35,869 bases of DNA from Bryobacterales bacterium (GTDB lineage: Bacteria; Acidobacteriota; Terriglobia; Bryobacterales; Bryobacteraceae): the NCBI GenBank assembly GCA_020847975.1, contig JADLBD010000179.1, forward strand, positions 1 through 35,869, read 5' to 3'. The first letter of the stretch is position 1; each line of letters starts with the position of its first letter. The position numbers and the translations under genes were made by a program. The notes beneath the pieces are model-generated. The model saw only the letters and a program-made list of their open reading frames with translations, was not told the DNA's origin and made no database searches. Below, in pieces: positions 8,772 to 17,089 of this stretch.

Positions 8772-8966
8772 ACTTGTCCCCTCGGACTGAAGGGGCCAAG
8801 CGCCGCGAGACGAAGTTCTACCAGGTAGCGGGAGCGTTGGCGTTGTTGCCCGAGCAGTCCGGAATGAATTTCATGTAACGCAATCTTAGCAGGCGAACAG
8901 AAGGCGAATCAATAGGCTCGTGGCCAGCTTGCCGGTAAGCCCTTGAGCGACGGGGAAATCGAGTTT

Positions 8967-9024
8967 CTGGAGGCTTCGCTGTGACCGCCGATTTGTGAAT
9001 TTCACAATTGCCGAGGGCCTCCAG
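8967..9024. promoter_or_regulatory. Nested palindrome, candidate operator
   Basis: The inner palindrome TTGTGAATTTCACAA (8993-9007) has perfect six-base arms around ATT. It is enclosed by CTGGAGGC (8967-8974) and its complement GCCTCCAG (9017-9024), with nearly the same centre. The spacing between TGTGA and TCACA is 3, not the 6 of a CRP site. A related element lies at 9100-9113. A dimeric repressor site controlling the early operon is the simplest reading. Confidence 0.5.
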
Positions 9025-9098
9025 GGAAAATCTTCAGAGAATTTAGATCTGTTGTTTCAATAGCTTAGCTTCTGAAGCGGGGTCGGAACAGGGCCAAT

Positions 9099-9113
9099 CG
9101 TGAGATTTCACAA
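9099..9113. promoter_or_regulatory. Second operator-like element at early-gene start
   Basis: CGTGAGATTTCACAA repeats the core of the 8993-9007 palindrome (GTGA-ATTTCACAA) with one extra G. It ends directly against the ATG at 9114, where a bound protein would block translation or transcription of the first early gene. No normal Shine-Dalgarno sequence is visible in front of that ATG. Confidence 0.45.
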
Positions 9114-9464
9114 ATGGCCAAGCAGGGGAACAAGATGATTTCACCTGCTACAAACGCCAAGCGTTCGGCGGCCGACGCGGCGGTGACTTCGGGGCCAGTC
9201 TCGGCCGAGCACGAAGCGCTGATCCGCGACGCCTTCGACGACATCGCACTCCTGGTCGGCAGCATCGCCGCCATTCATAGTCTCGACGACGACATCCTTT
9301 GGTCGCTCATGAAGCGGCTCGACCGGATCCGGGTGAAGCTGCTTCGCAATCTTCGGGGCGGCGCTGCACGCGAGGACTTCGAGCCGGCATCAATGAGGCC
9401 GCCGCGAACGCATGCAGCCGTCGACGAATTCCTGGCACGCAATCGCGGCCGGATGGGGGAGTGA
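9114..9464 (+). CDS. Early phage protein, unknown
   Basis: A 116-aa protein with no recognised family. The N-terminal 25 residues are low-complexity and basic/Ala-rich. A helical centre follows (HEALIRDAFDDIALLVGSIA, then LWSLMKRLDRIRVKLLRNL) and the tail is Arg-rich. It is the first gene of the early operon, three bases before the next start region. The ATG directly abuts the operator-like element; a downstream ATG (9135) is an alternative start. It could be a small regulatory or DNA-binding protein. Confidence 0.55.
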   Translation: MAKQGNKMISPATNAKRSAADAAVTSGPVSAEHEALIRDAFDDIALLVGSIAAIHSLDDDILWSLMKRLDRIRVKLLRNLRGGAAREDFEPASMRPPRTHAAVDEFLARNRGRMGE

Positions 9465-9467
9465 ACG

Positions 9468-9797
9468 ATGGACCTTCAGGACCTCTCTCCCGCGAAACAA
9501 AAACTCCTCCGGCTGTTTCAGGCGATCAACTTCGGACGCATCGAGGAACTGGAAATTCGTGACGGCGAACCGCAGTTCAACCCGGTGCCGCGCGTGTTCG
9601 TGGAATTGAAGCTGGACGTCGACGACAGTCCGCGCACCGAATCACGCCTCGATCGGTTTCGGCTCCGCAGCCAGGTCGAGCGTTTCTTCACGCAGATCGG
9701 CCGCCTCAATCAGGGCACCGTCGAGATGATCGAAGTCCGGCACGGGCTTCCCTTCCGCATGGTGATTGAAGCCATGCCCGCGGAGGTGGAGCAGTGA
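9468..9797 (+). CDS. Early phage protein, unknown
   Basis: A 109-aa protein lying three bases after the previous gene. It carries LSPAKQKLLRLFQAINFGRI, a strand-rich middle (RVFVELKLDVDD) and a C-terminal strand/helix part (GTVEMIEVRHGLPFRMVIE). It resembles other small uncharacterised early phage proteins in style, but I cannot name a family. Its stop overlaps the GTG start of the sigma-like gene (GTGA at 9794-9797), so the two are translationally coupled. Confidence 0.6.
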   Translation: MDLQDLSPAKQKLLRLFQAINFGRIEELEIRDGEPQFNPVPRVFVELKLDVDDSPRTESRLDRFRLRSQVERFFTQIGRLNQGTVEMIEVRHGLPFRMVIEAMPAEVEQ

Positions 9798-10297
9798 CCT
9801 CCGTGGACCCGTTCGTTATTCAGCAGGCTGAGATTCGTGCGAGCCGGATGGTGAGGAGCAACGGCTTCAGACGCGATGAATGGGAGGACCTTCGCCAGGA
9901 CCTTCTTCTTGATTACCTGGAGCGGCTCCCGCAGTTTGACGCGGATCGCGGCGACCTGCGCGGCTTCATGTTCGGCGTGGTGCGGCACCGAGCGGCGCAG
10001 TTGGCCGCCCAGCACCGCCGGCGAACTCAGTGGGTAGCCGATAACGGCCGCGCGTCCCACCCGCGTACGGAAGCGAATTACGACCTGCGACTCGATCTTG
10101 AAGCTGCCGTCTCACGCTTGCCCGAGCACCTCCAGGGACTCGCCCGGCTGCTTTCTGAGCGTACGCCGCGTGAAGCCGCGCGCGTGACTGGCAAGTCGAG
10201 GTCGCGAATCTACCAGCTCATCCAAGAGATTCGGGCGGCGTTCATGAAGGCTGGCGTGACCCCAGAAACGCTCCGGCACTGCGGAGGCGCTGTATGA
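9794..10297 (+). CDS. Sigma-70-like (ECF-type) factor
   Basis: A 167-aa protein with two sigma-like parts. Residues about 20-75 match region 2 (WEDLRQDLLLDYLERLPQFD, then GDLRGFMFGVVRHRAAQLAA, then HRRR), the part that binds core polymerase and the -10 element. Residues about 105-150 look like region 4: SRLPEHLQGLARLLSERTPR, then EAARVTGKSRSRIYQLIQEI with a helix-turn-helix. The GTG start overlaps the preceding stop (GTGA) and its own stop overlaps the ParB-like start (ATGA). A phage-encoded sigma-like protein could direct host polymerase to later genes. It might alternatively act only as a DNA-binding regulator, since region 2.4 is hard to judge. Confidence 0.75.
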   Translation: MTSVDPFVIQQAEIRASRMVRSNGFRRDEWEDLRQDLLLDYLERLPQFDADRGDLRGFMFGVVRHRAAQLAAQHRRRTQWVADNGRASHPRTEANYDLRLDLEAAVSRLPEHLQGLARLLSERTPREAARVTGKSRSRIYQLIQEIRAAFMKAGVTPETLRHCGGAV

Positions 10298-11178
10298 AGC
10301 ATGCAGAGACGCTTCCTATCGCCAGTATCCGGCTCGACGGTGGCACCCAGCCCAGGGCCGCGCTCGATCCCGACACGATCAATGACTACGCGAAGGCGAT
10401 TAGCAGCAGCGCAAAGTTCCCGCCGGTGACCGTGTTCTACGATGGCGCGCGCTACTGGCTTGCCGATGGCTTCCATCGCGTCAAGGCGGCTGGAGCTGCC
10501 GGCCTCGATCTAATTGAATGTGAAATCCGGCAGGGAACGCTCGAAGAGGCGCAGTGGTACAGCTTCAGCGCCAACAAATCTAATGGCCTGCGGCGCACCA
10601 CTCAGGACAAGCAACGAGCTGTGAAGGCAGCGCTACTTCACCCGAACGGATCTGCCGTGAGCGACAGCCAGATCGCCCGGCACGTTGGTGTTGACCAGAA
10701 GACCGTCACGAACTGGCGGCAGCAGCTCGAAGCATCTGAGGAAATTCCTAAGATGGCCGCTCGTACCGTGAATCGCAATGGCAAGACATACACACAGAAC
10801 ACGAGCAAGATCGGCAAGAGCCGGCGCAAACGTAAGCCGACGGCATCCGCGACGAGCTCGACTGATGCGGCGACAAGGGACGATCCGAACTCTCGGAAGG
10901 AAACGGCTTCGGCTTCGACCACATCGGGGCGGACCACGCGGTCACAACGGATCGACCGTTTAGCACGACTGATCCTTTCCTTCATAGAGGCAACAAAACA
11001 TCTCGCCCACTTGGTTGGGTGGCTGGGCGAGACGGCGGGTGAATTCGAAGAGGCTGAACGGCTGCTGTCGAATATCCGCGATGCGATTGCTGCGGTGAAC
11101 GCCGAGATCGAGCAGAAGGCTATCGCGGCCGATCCTCTGAACGCATTTCGGTTGGGAATCCAGGAGAAGAAACAATGA
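10294..11178 (+). CDS. ParB/Srx-fold nuclease-like protein with HTH
   Basis: A 294-aa protein. Residues 1-100 form a ParB/sulfiredoxin-fold domain (SIRLDGGTQPRAALDPDTI, then YWLADGFHRVKAAGAAGLD with D58-G-F-H-R62). A ParB-like HTH follows at about 110-145 (VSDSQIARHVGVDQKTVTNW). Then comes the SEEIPKMAARTVNRNGKTYT segment common in phage ParB-like proteins, then a basic Ser/Thr/Arg-rich linker and a C-terminal helical domain (LILSFIEATKHLAHLVGWLG). It is a sequence-specific DNA-binding protein in the early operon, possibly for replication or regulation rather than partition, because no ParA is present. Bases 10727-10757 recur at 21305-21335. ATGA overlaps occur at both ends. Confidence 0.85.
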   Translation: MKHAETLPIASIRLDGGTQPRAALDPDTINDYAKAISSSAKFPPVTVFYDGARYWLADGFHRVKAAGAAGLDLIECEIRQGTLEEAQWYSFSANKSNGLRRTTQDKQRAVKAALLHPNGSAVSDSQIARHVGVDQKTVTNWRQQLEASEEIPKMAARTVNRNGKTYTQNTSKIGKSRRKRKPTASATSSTDAATRDDPNSRKETASASTTSGRTTRSQRIDRLARLILSFIEATKHLAHLVGWLGETAGEFEEAERLLSNIRDAIAAVNAEIEQKAIAADPLNAFRLGIQEKKQ

Positions 11179-12215
11179 ACGCACTAAGGGTCTTGTCAGG
11201 CGCACTGGACGAGTTGGCTGAGCGCCAGATTGTCTTGCGCGGGGTGATCGAACCCGCGTCACTCGCGGGCTTGCTGAAGCCCGACTACCAACGCGAAACG
11301 CTGCGGAAGGCCACGATCGAAGGACTCATGGAAGCGTTTCGCGACGGGGCTGGCCGGGTGCCCGATGTGGAACTTGCGGTCCGTGGCGAACAGTACGGAT
11401 GTACGGACTCCGATGGGACGTACACGATCACCGGCGAAGTGTACATCATCGACGGTCTCCAAAGAATCAGCGCAGCCAGGCAGTTCGCGTCTGAGGGCGG
11501 CAAGCCCCTGGTAGGCGCAATGATCCACTTTGCGACTACGGAGCCGTGGGAAAGAGAGCGGTTCGACATTCTGAACATGCGCAGGACGCGGCTTTCCCCA
11601 AATGTGTTGCTCCGCAATCGCACTGCGCAGTGCCCGTCGCTGCACCGCCTCTATCAGCTCTGTGCCGAAGAGTCGTTCGTGCTCTATCAGCGTGTTTCCT
11701 GGTCGCAGTATATGCGCCGCGAGGAACTGCTGACTGCGCTCTCGTTCCTGAAGACGGTCATGCGCCTCCATTCCCAATTTGGCGCCGGCCGTTATGGCGT
11801 GCTGCCCGGCATCTGGCAGGCACTGCCGCCCATGATGGCGAACGTTGGGCACAACACGATGGTCGAGAACATCAAGACGCTATTTGATCTCATCGACGCC
11901 GCGTGGGGTATCCGCAACATCCTCTACAAAGATCGTGCAACTCACCTCAAAACCGGCTTTCTCTTCGCGCTCGCGGATGTGATTTCCGGGTATCCGGCGT
12001 TCTGGTCCGGAAAGAGCCTCCGCATCGACCGCGACATGCAAAAGAAGATCGGCCAGTTCGGATTGCACGACCCCAACGTGCGGGCAATGGCATGCAGCAC
12101 GTCGAACATTGGCCTGCTGAGCAGGCTCATTGTGGATCACCTCAACTCCGGCAAACGGACGCGCCGGTTGGTGGAGCCGAGCCTGTTTCAAGGCGGGACC
12201 CGCCGAGCAGTGTGA
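11175..12215 (+). CDS. DGQHR/ParB-like phage protein
   Basis: A 346-aa protein. The N-terminal domain resembles the ParB/DUF262/DGQHR superfamily: PDYQRETLRKATIEGLMEAF, a strand region, then VYIIDGLQRISAARQF with D93-G-L-Q-R97 in place of the D-G-x-x-R loop. The rest is helical (LHRLYQLCAEESFVLYQRVS, HNTMVENIKTLFDLIDAAWG) and ends in an Arg-rich tail. Members of this superfamily bind or cleave nucleic acid or nucleotides, and many phages carry such a gene beside parB-like genes. The exact role is unknown. It overlaps the ParB-like stop by ATGA. Confidence 0.65.
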   Translation: MNALRVLSGALDELAERQIVLRGVIEPASLAGLLKPDYQRETLRKATIEGLMEAFRDGAGRVPDVELAVRGEQYGCTDSDGTYTITGEVYIIDGLQRISAARQFASEGGKPLVGAMIHFATTEPWERERFDILNMRRTRLSPNVLLRNRTAQCPSLHRLYQLCAEESFVLYQRVSWSQYMRREELLTALSFLKTVMRLHSQFGAGRYGVLPGIWQALPPMMANVGHNTMVENIKTLFDLIDAAWGIRNILYKDRATHLKTGFLFALADVISGYPAFWSGKSLRIDRDMQKKIGQFGLHDPNVRAMACSTSNIGLLSRLIVDHLNSGKRTRRLVEPSLFQGGTRRAV

Positions 12216-12226
12216 GGGCGATCCAT

Positions 12227-13246
12227 ATGGCCACCTCTCCCATGATCACGACGTATTCGATGTGGTCGCTGTTCCGGAACTGCCGGAAGGCAGTCGAGTG
12301 GCGCTACGTCGATCAGCTCGTACCGCTCCAGCGTGACCGCAACCTGCACTTTGGGTCGCTGATCCACGAATGTCTGCAAACGTGGCATCAGCGACGTGAC
12401 CCGGCCGAGGTGCTGGCACTGATCGACCGGCTGTGCCCCAACCGGCTTCAGGATGACAACCAGCGCCGCGACTGGCATCTCGCCACAGCCATGATCCGGG
12501 CTTACGCTGCGCGGTACGCCGTCGAGGAGTTCGAGGTCATTGCGCTGGAAAAGACTTTCGAGGGTCCTATCGTCAATCCGGCAACCGGAGCTGCATCGCG
12601 CAGTTTCGTGCTCGCCGGCAAGGTCGACGGGATCGTGCGGATCGGCGGCGAGTACTTTGTGCTTGAACACAAGACCGCCGCACAGATCGACTCGGATTAC
12701 CTGGAGAAACTCTGGACGGACTTCCAGATCACTATCTACTCCTATTACATCGAGCAGACGATGGGCATCCCGATCACCGGGATTCTCTACAACGTCCTGG
12801 TAAAGGCCAAGCTCCAGCAGGGGAAAGGCGAGTCGGAAGACGAATATCAGGCACGGCGTGCTGAGCTGCTGGCGAAATCGAAAACCGGTAGAACCACGGC
12901 GAGGCGCCGGATGCCGGAGACCGACGAAGAATACCAGCAGCGACTCGCCGAGAAGTACGCCGACCCAACGATGCTGCATCGCGAGATGCTGTACCTGTCG
13001 CGCGATCGGTTCGAGATTCTCCGCGCTGAGTTGTGGGAGCTGACGCAGGCCTTTCTCGATGCGCGGCGACGTGGGATCTTCTACCAGAACACGGCTTTCT
13101 GCTTCAACTACCAGCGGCCCTGCCCCTACTTCGCGCTTTGCCGCTCGAACGGCAATCCGAATTTGATCGAGAACTTCTACCAGCGCGTTGCGCCCAACGA
13201 GGAGCTTCGCGTACTGCCGAGCGAAACGCCGGCGCCAGCTTTTTGA
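12227..13246 (+). CDS. RecB/Cas4-type PD-(D/E)XK nuclease with Fe-S cluster
   Basis: A 339-aa exonuclease-like protein. The start at 12227 is supported by a GAGGGCG ribosome binding site; frames further upstream lie inside the preceding gene. The catalytic core is visible: H47 (FGSLIHECL), D134 in AGKVDGIVRI, and E147-H-K149 in FVLEHKTAA, followed by the QITIYSYYI helix (motif QxxxY). C19 near the N-terminus and C292, C299 and C305 (CFNYQRPCPYFALC) at the C-terminus form the four-cysteine pattern that holds a 4Fe-4S cluster in AddB/Cas4-type nucleases. It would process DNA ends for phage recombination. It lies directly before the Sak4-like ATPase, a common phage pairing. It is not evidence of CRISPR; no cas genes are present. 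Confidence 0.85.
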   Translation: MATSPMITTYSMWSLFRNCRKAVEWRYVDQLVPLQRDRNLHFGSLIHECLQTWHQRRDPAEVLALIDRLCPNRLQDDNQRRDWHLATAMIRAYAARYAVEEFEVIALEKTFEGPIVNPATGAASRSFVLAGKVDGIVRIGGEYFVLEHKTAAQIDSDYLEKLWTDFQITIYSYYIEQTMGIPITGILYNVLVKAKLQQGKGESEDEYQARRAELLAKSKTGRTTARRRMPETDEEYQQRLAEKYADPTMLHREMLYLSRDRFEILRAELWELTQAFLDARRRGIFYQNTAFCFNYQRPCPYFALCRSNGNPNLIENFYQRVAPNEELRVLPSETPAPAF

Positions 13247-13257
13247 AAAGGAGAACT

Positions 13258-13998
13258 ATGTCCATTCTGCCAACCGCAAAGACCGAACCGAAGCCCAACC
13301 TCGCGGATCTCACCGTCCTCGTGTACGGGCAGACGAAAATCGGGAAGTCCACGTTCTGTGCGCAGTCCGATGGCGCGATTTTTCTCGCCACGGAACCGGG
13401 ATTGAATGCACTGGATGTCTTCCAGGTGCCCATCCAGTCCTGGGAGGACCTGCTCAATACCTGTGCCGAGGTCGTCGAGGGCAAACACCCGTTCAAGACG
13501 GTAATCATCGACACCATCGACAACGCGTACAAGTTCTGCACCGACTACATCGTGAAGAAATACAAGATCGAGCACGAGTCGGACCTCGGCTACGGCAAAG
13601 GCTACGCTCTCGTCAACAACGAGTTCCAGCGTGTGCTGACCAAACTGGCATTCCTGCCATACGGGTTGTTCCTGATCTCACACGCCAAGGAAATCGAGAT
13701 CGACAGCCGCACGGGCAAGTACACGCGCATCGTGCCGACGCTGCCGGATAAGGCTCGCAAGATCGTGCTCGGCATGGTGGACATGGTCCTGTACTGCGAT
13801 CTCGATCCCGCGACCGGTGACGACGGGGCCCAAGTCATGCGGCGAGTGATTCGCACCAAGCCGAGCCTGTACTACGAGGCCGGCGACCGCACGGGCCGGT
13901 TGCCCGAGACGCTGGACCTCGACTTCAAGAAGTTCTTCGACGGCTTCAACGCGGCCGCGGCACCCGCGAACGGTCCAGCAAAGGCGGCCGCGAAGTGA
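13258..13998 (+). CDS. Sak4-like RecA-fold ATPase (annealing protein)
   Basis: A 246-aa AAA/RecA-fold ATPase. Walker A is G24-QTKIGKST (residues 24-32) and Walker B is TVIIDTID (81-88). Further RecA-core strands include YGLFLISHAKEIE and MVDMVLYCDLD. The size and architecture (single core, no RecA C-terminal domain, Ala-rich tail) fit phage Sak4-type single-strand annealing or recombination ATPases. An AGGAG ribosome binding site lies seven bases upstream. It sits between the RecB-type nuclease and the DUF669 protein, an arrangement typical of phage recombination modules in which the DUF669 protein serves as the cognate single-strand binder. Confidence 0.85.
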   Translation: MSILPTAKTEPKPNLADLTVLVYGQTKIGKSTFCAQSDGAIFLATEPGLNALDVFQVPIQSWEDLLNTCAEVVEGKHPFKTVIIDTIDNAYKFCTDYIVKKYKIEHESDLGYGKGYALVNNEFQRVLTKLAFLPYGLFLISHAKEIEIDSRTGKYTRIVPTLPDKARKIVLGMVDMVLYCDLDPATGDDGAQVMRRVIRTKPSLYYEAGDRTGRLPETLDLDFKKFFDGFNAAAAPANGPAKAAAK

Positions 13999-14020
13999 TT
14001 CACAAACGGGAGAAATGACC

Positions 14021-14479
14021 ATGAGCAAACGTGCAATTGACTTATCGCAATTTGACGAAGAGTTTCGCTCCGAGCAGCCCGAGGAGCGCGGCGATTTCGA
14101 GAGCGTGCCCGATGGCAAGTACCAGGTCAACGTCGAGAAGGTGGAACTGGTCGAGTCGCAGACGAGCGGGAATCCGATGTTGAAGTGGACGTTGCGCGTC
14201 ATCGCTCCGAAGTTCGTGAACCGGCTGATGTGGCGTAACAGCGTCATCACGCACAACACGCTGAAGTACGTGAAGACGGATCTCCATACGTGCGGCCTTG
14301 ACCTCGACAAGATTTCCGAGTTGCCGAAGCACCTGAAGAAGCTGCTGGACGTGAAGCTCGAGGTCACCAAGAAAACCAAGGGCGACAACGAGAACATCTT
14401 CTTCAACCGCCGCATCGAGAATGACATGGCGCCAGGGAAGTTCCGCCAGGAAGCCGGCGATGCCCTCAAGCCGTTCTGA
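14021..14479 (+). CDS. DUF669 family phage single-strand DNA-binding protein
   Basis: A 152-aa protein resembling the DUF669 family, which is generally placed with phage recombination and replication genes and thought to bind single-stranded DNA. Features are an acidic N-terminus (FDEEFRSEQPEERGDFE), an OB-like strand series (PDGKYQVNVEKVELVESQT, MLKWTLRVIAP) and a basic C-terminal part (KLEVTKKTKGDNENIFF). The second ATG (14021) is preferred because the GGGAG ribosome binding site is about nine bases before it, versus three for the ATG at 14015. Its 3' end overlaps the ERCC4 nuclease by 20 bases. Confidence 0.75.
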   Translation: MSKRAIDLSQFDEEFRSEQPEERGDFESVPDGKYQVNVEKVELVESQTSGNPMLKWTLRVIAPKFVNRLMWRNSVITHNTLKYVKTDLHTCGLDLDKISELPKHLKKLLDVKLEVTKKTKGDNENIFFNRRIENDMAPGKFRQEAGDALKPF

Positions 14480-14915
14480 GCGGCGCCCGACGACCATCAT
14501 CATCGACACGCGGGAACAAGAGCCATATTCGTTCGATCCCCTGTTGGCGGCTGCCGTGCGGCGGGCGCTGCCGGCCGGGGACTACTCCGTTGACGGACTT
14601 GATGGGATCGTCGCGGTTGAGCGCAAATCGCTCGATGACTTCGTCTCGACGGTGATTCACAACCGGAGCCGATTTCGCGCAGAGCTCCAGAAACTGGCTG
14701 AGCACCGGGCGGCGTGCGTCGTCGTTGAGGCGGGATTGATGGATGTACTGCAGGCCCGCTTTCGCGGTCGGGCTCATCCCAATGCGGTCCTCGGGAATGC
14801 GCTGTCGATCGTGCTCGACTTCCGCGTTCCGGTCTTCTTCTGCGGGAGTCGCCAGGCGGCCTGCCGTTTCACGCAGGCTTACATGCTCGCCGCTCACACG
14901 AGGTGGAGTGTATGA
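14460..14915 (+). CDS. ERCC4-type structure-specific nuclease
   Basis: A 151-aa nuclease of the ERCC4/XPF/Mus81 fold. The catalytic pattern is complete: D16 (IIIDTREQEPY), D41 (AGDYSVDGLDGI), and the E54-R-K56...D signature (VAVERKSLDDFVSTV), followed by FRAELQKLAEH. No helix-hairpin-helix is attached, as is usual for phage and archaeal short forms. It would cut branched or flapped recombination intermediates. The start at 14460 has AGGAAG at good spacing. It lies between the DUF669 protein and the RecD2-like helicase and ends with an ATGA overlap. Confidence 0.85.
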   Translation: MPSSRSERRPTTIIIDTREQEPYSFDPLLAAAVRRALPAGDYSVDGLDGIVAVERKSLDDFVSTVIHNRSRFRAELQKLAEHRAACVVVEAGLMDVLQARFRGRAHPNAVLGNALSIVLDFRVPVFFCGSRQAACRFTQAYMLAAHTRWSV

Positions 14916-17089
14916 CACAGGAACGCGCGAGCATCCGCGGTGTCGTGGAGACGGTCTTCTATTCGGGCCCGACCTTCAGTGCCGGCCGCCTTCGCACTGC
15001 GAATGGCTCCATCGTGAAGTTCGCAGGCAAAGTGTTCGTGAGGGAATCGGATCCGGTTCGGTTCGAGGGGCATTGGGTGGAGCACCCGAAGTACGGCCGC
15101 CAGTTCGAGGCCGAGTTCATGGGCCACGATCCGGAGATGAATCCGAAAGGCTTGGCAAACTTCCTCGCCAATCATCCGGACGTGAAGGGCATCGGTCCGG
15201 CGAAGGCGCGACTCATCGCCGATGAATTCGGCGGTGGATTCGATGCCGCAATTCGCGCCAGTCCCGAGGCGGTTGCGGCGGTGGCCAAGGTCCCCATCGA
15301 GAACGTCCTTGACTTGCAGCGGATCTGGATCGCCAATACGGACTTCAACACCGCGATGGCGTATCTGGCGGCCTTCGGGTTGACCCACCACCAGGTGACC
15401 ACGCTGGTCGGCAAGTTCGGCAGCCAGGTAGTGCCGATTCTGGAGCGCGATCCGTACGTGTTGATGCGCGAGATCACCGGCTTCGGTTTCAAGCGTGTTG
15501 ACAAGATCGCGCGAAAGATGGGCGTGCCAAAGGACCTGCCTTCGCGGATTCGCGCCGGGCTTCACTACAGCGTGCTCGCTGCACTTGATGACGGCGATTG
15601 CTGGGTGGAGTACGAAGATCTGCTCGACCGTGCCAACACGCTACTTGTGATGGACACGCTCGACAGCCGCGAGGTAATCGAAGGTCATCTCGAAGCGATG
15701 TTGGCGGAAGGCTTGCTGGTCAGCCATCCGTTCGAGCGGCTAGTCGTGGCCGACCCGGAGATTCACCGCATCGAGGCAGAACTGGCCTCGGTGCTCAGGA
15801 GTGCCAGTGACCGGAGCCCACACGCAATAGCCGATGTGGAACCGCTACTTGACGCCGAGGGCGGTCAACTGAATGCCGAACAGAGAGAGGCGGTCAGGAA
15901 CGCCCTGACTTTCTCCATCTCGTTGATGACCGGCGGCGCCGGGAGCGGAAAGACCTACGCAGTCTCGACGATCACGAGCATTGCCGAGCATCTGGAATTG
16001 AAAGTCGTCCTGGCGGCGCCTACAGGCAAGGCGGCCAAGCGGCTCGAGGAAGTCGTCGCGCATGAGGCAAGCACGATCCACCGTTTGCTGGGGTTCAACG
16101 GACACACGTACTCGCGTGACGCGCTTAACCCGATTGAAGCCGACATTCTCGTCGTCGACGAAGTGTCGATGGTTGACGTGACTCTTGCCTCGCGGCTGTT
16201 CCAGGCAGTGGACCGGAAGCGAACCGCCGTCGTACTCGTCGGTGATCACAATCAATTGCCGCCAGTGGGCCCGGGCAATCTTCTCCGGGATCTGACACGA
16301 TCTCGGGCGATCCCGACAGTTCTGCTCACCCGCATCATCAGGCAGGCTGGCGTACTGAAGGAGAACTCCACCGCCGTCCTGTCCGGTGAAGTTCGGGCAA
16401 CTTCCGAAGAGCAGATCGGCGCGCGGCGTCCCTGGTACGTCATCGACAAGTTCACCGATCGGGACGATGTGCGCCGCATGCTCCTGCTCCTGTTTGAGGA
16501 AGTCCTTCAAGAGCGCCTCGGCTATGACCTGATCCGCGACGTGCAGGTGCTCACGCCAACGCACAAAGGACCACTCGGGACTATCGAGTTGAACATCGAA
16601 TTGCAACGCCTGCTTCAGAGGAAGCTGTACGGATTCGATCCGCCCGATGTGGAGCCAGGACACCGGCCACTGTTCTACGCCGGCGACAAGGTGATCCAGA
16701 CGAAGAACGATTACGAGCTGGGTGTCATGAATGGCGCGATGGGCGTCGTCATGGGTGCCGAAGCCGGTGGCGGTCTCACAGTCAACTTCGACGGGATGCC
16801 GGTGGAGATCCGCAAGGACTCGGACGCGTTGGGCAACCTGCAACTCGGGTACGCAACGTCGATTCACAAGATGCAGGGCTCGGAGTTTCCCTGCGCCGTT
16901 GTGGTTGCGCACAAGTCGCACTCCTTCATGCACCACCGAAACCTGCTCTACACGGCGGTGACGCGCGCGAAAGAATCCGTGATCATCGTCGGCGACTGCT
17001 GGGGCATCGACAACTGCGCGGCCAAACGTCAGGTGGATCGCCGGAACACGTTTCTGTCATTCCTGCTCCAGCCGGAGGCGCGGCCGTGA
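14912..17089 (+). CDS. RecD2-like SF1 DNA helicase
   Basis: A 725-aa helicase of the RecD2 (not RecBCD-bound RecD) type. The N-terminal ~330 residues include an OB-like segment (YSGPTFSAGRLRTANG) and helix-hairpin-helix repeats (HPDVKGIGPAKARLIADEF). The SF1 motor then shows motif I/Walker A GGAGSGKT (341-348), APTGKAAKRL with the STIHRLLGF segment, motif II DEVSM (416-420), VGDHNQLPPVGPG and RIIRQ. Motif VI-like TSIHKMQGSEFPC and NLLYTAVTRAKESVII come near the end. These give 5'-3' unwinding in characterised RecD2 proteins. It is probably the replication or recombination helicase of this phage. Its start and stop both overlap neighbours (ATGA at 14912, GTGA at 17086). Confidence 0.92.
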   Translation: MTQERASIRGVVETVFYSGPTFSAGRLRTANGSIVKFAGKVFVRESDPVRFEGHWVEHPKYGRQFEAEFMGHDPEMNPKGLANFLANHPDVKGIGPAKARLIADEFGGGFDAAIRASPEAVAAVAKVPIENVLDLQRIWIANTDFNTAMAYLAAFGLTHHQVTTLVGKFGSQVVPILERDPYVLMREITGFGFKRVDKIARKMGVPKDLPSRIRAGLHYSVLAALDDGDCWVEYEDLLDRANTLLVMDTLDSREVIEGHLEAMLAEGLLVSHPFERLVVADPEIHRIEAELASVLRSASDRSPHAIADVEPLLDAEGGQLNAEQREAVRNALTFSISLMTGGAGSGKTYAVSTITSIAEHLELKVVLAAPTGKAAKRLEEVVAHEASTIHRLLGFNGHTYSRDALNPIEADILVVDEVSMVDVTLASRLFQAVDRKRTAVVLVGDHNQLPPVGPGNLLRDLTRSRAIPTVLLTRIIRQAGVLKENSTAVLSGEVRATSEEQIGARRPWYVIDKFTDRDDVRRMLLLLFEEVLQERLGYDLIRDVQVLTPTHKGPLGTIELNIELQRLLQRKLYGFDPPDVEPGHRPLFYAGDKVIQTKNDYELGVMNGAMGVVMGAEAGGGLTVNFDGMPVEIRKDSDALGNLQLGYATSIHKMQGSEFPCAVVVAHKSHSFMHHRNLLYTAVTRAKESVIIVGDCWGIDNCAAKRQVDRRNTFLSFLLQPEARP

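Larger units (their letters stand above)
8772..9113. other. Divergent regulatory region between the unknown operon and the early operon
   Basis: A 342-base gene-free stretch separates the minus-strand operon from the plus-strand early genes, so both promoters should lie here. No ORF with a ribosome binding site is present. It contains a nested palindrome at 8967-9024 and a related operator-like element overlapping the first early start codon. I cannot assign -35/-10 boxes with confidence. Confidence 0.55.

Noticed and set aside
8993..9007. CRP binding site
   Set aside because: The half-sites TGTGA/TCACA are separated by 3 bases instead of 6.
12227..13998. Stand-alone defence nuclease-ATPase pair
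   Set aside because: The Fe-S RecB-type nuclease and RecA-fold ATPase are embedded in an overlapping early operon with DUF669, ERCC4 and helicase genes, which fits phage recombination better than defence.
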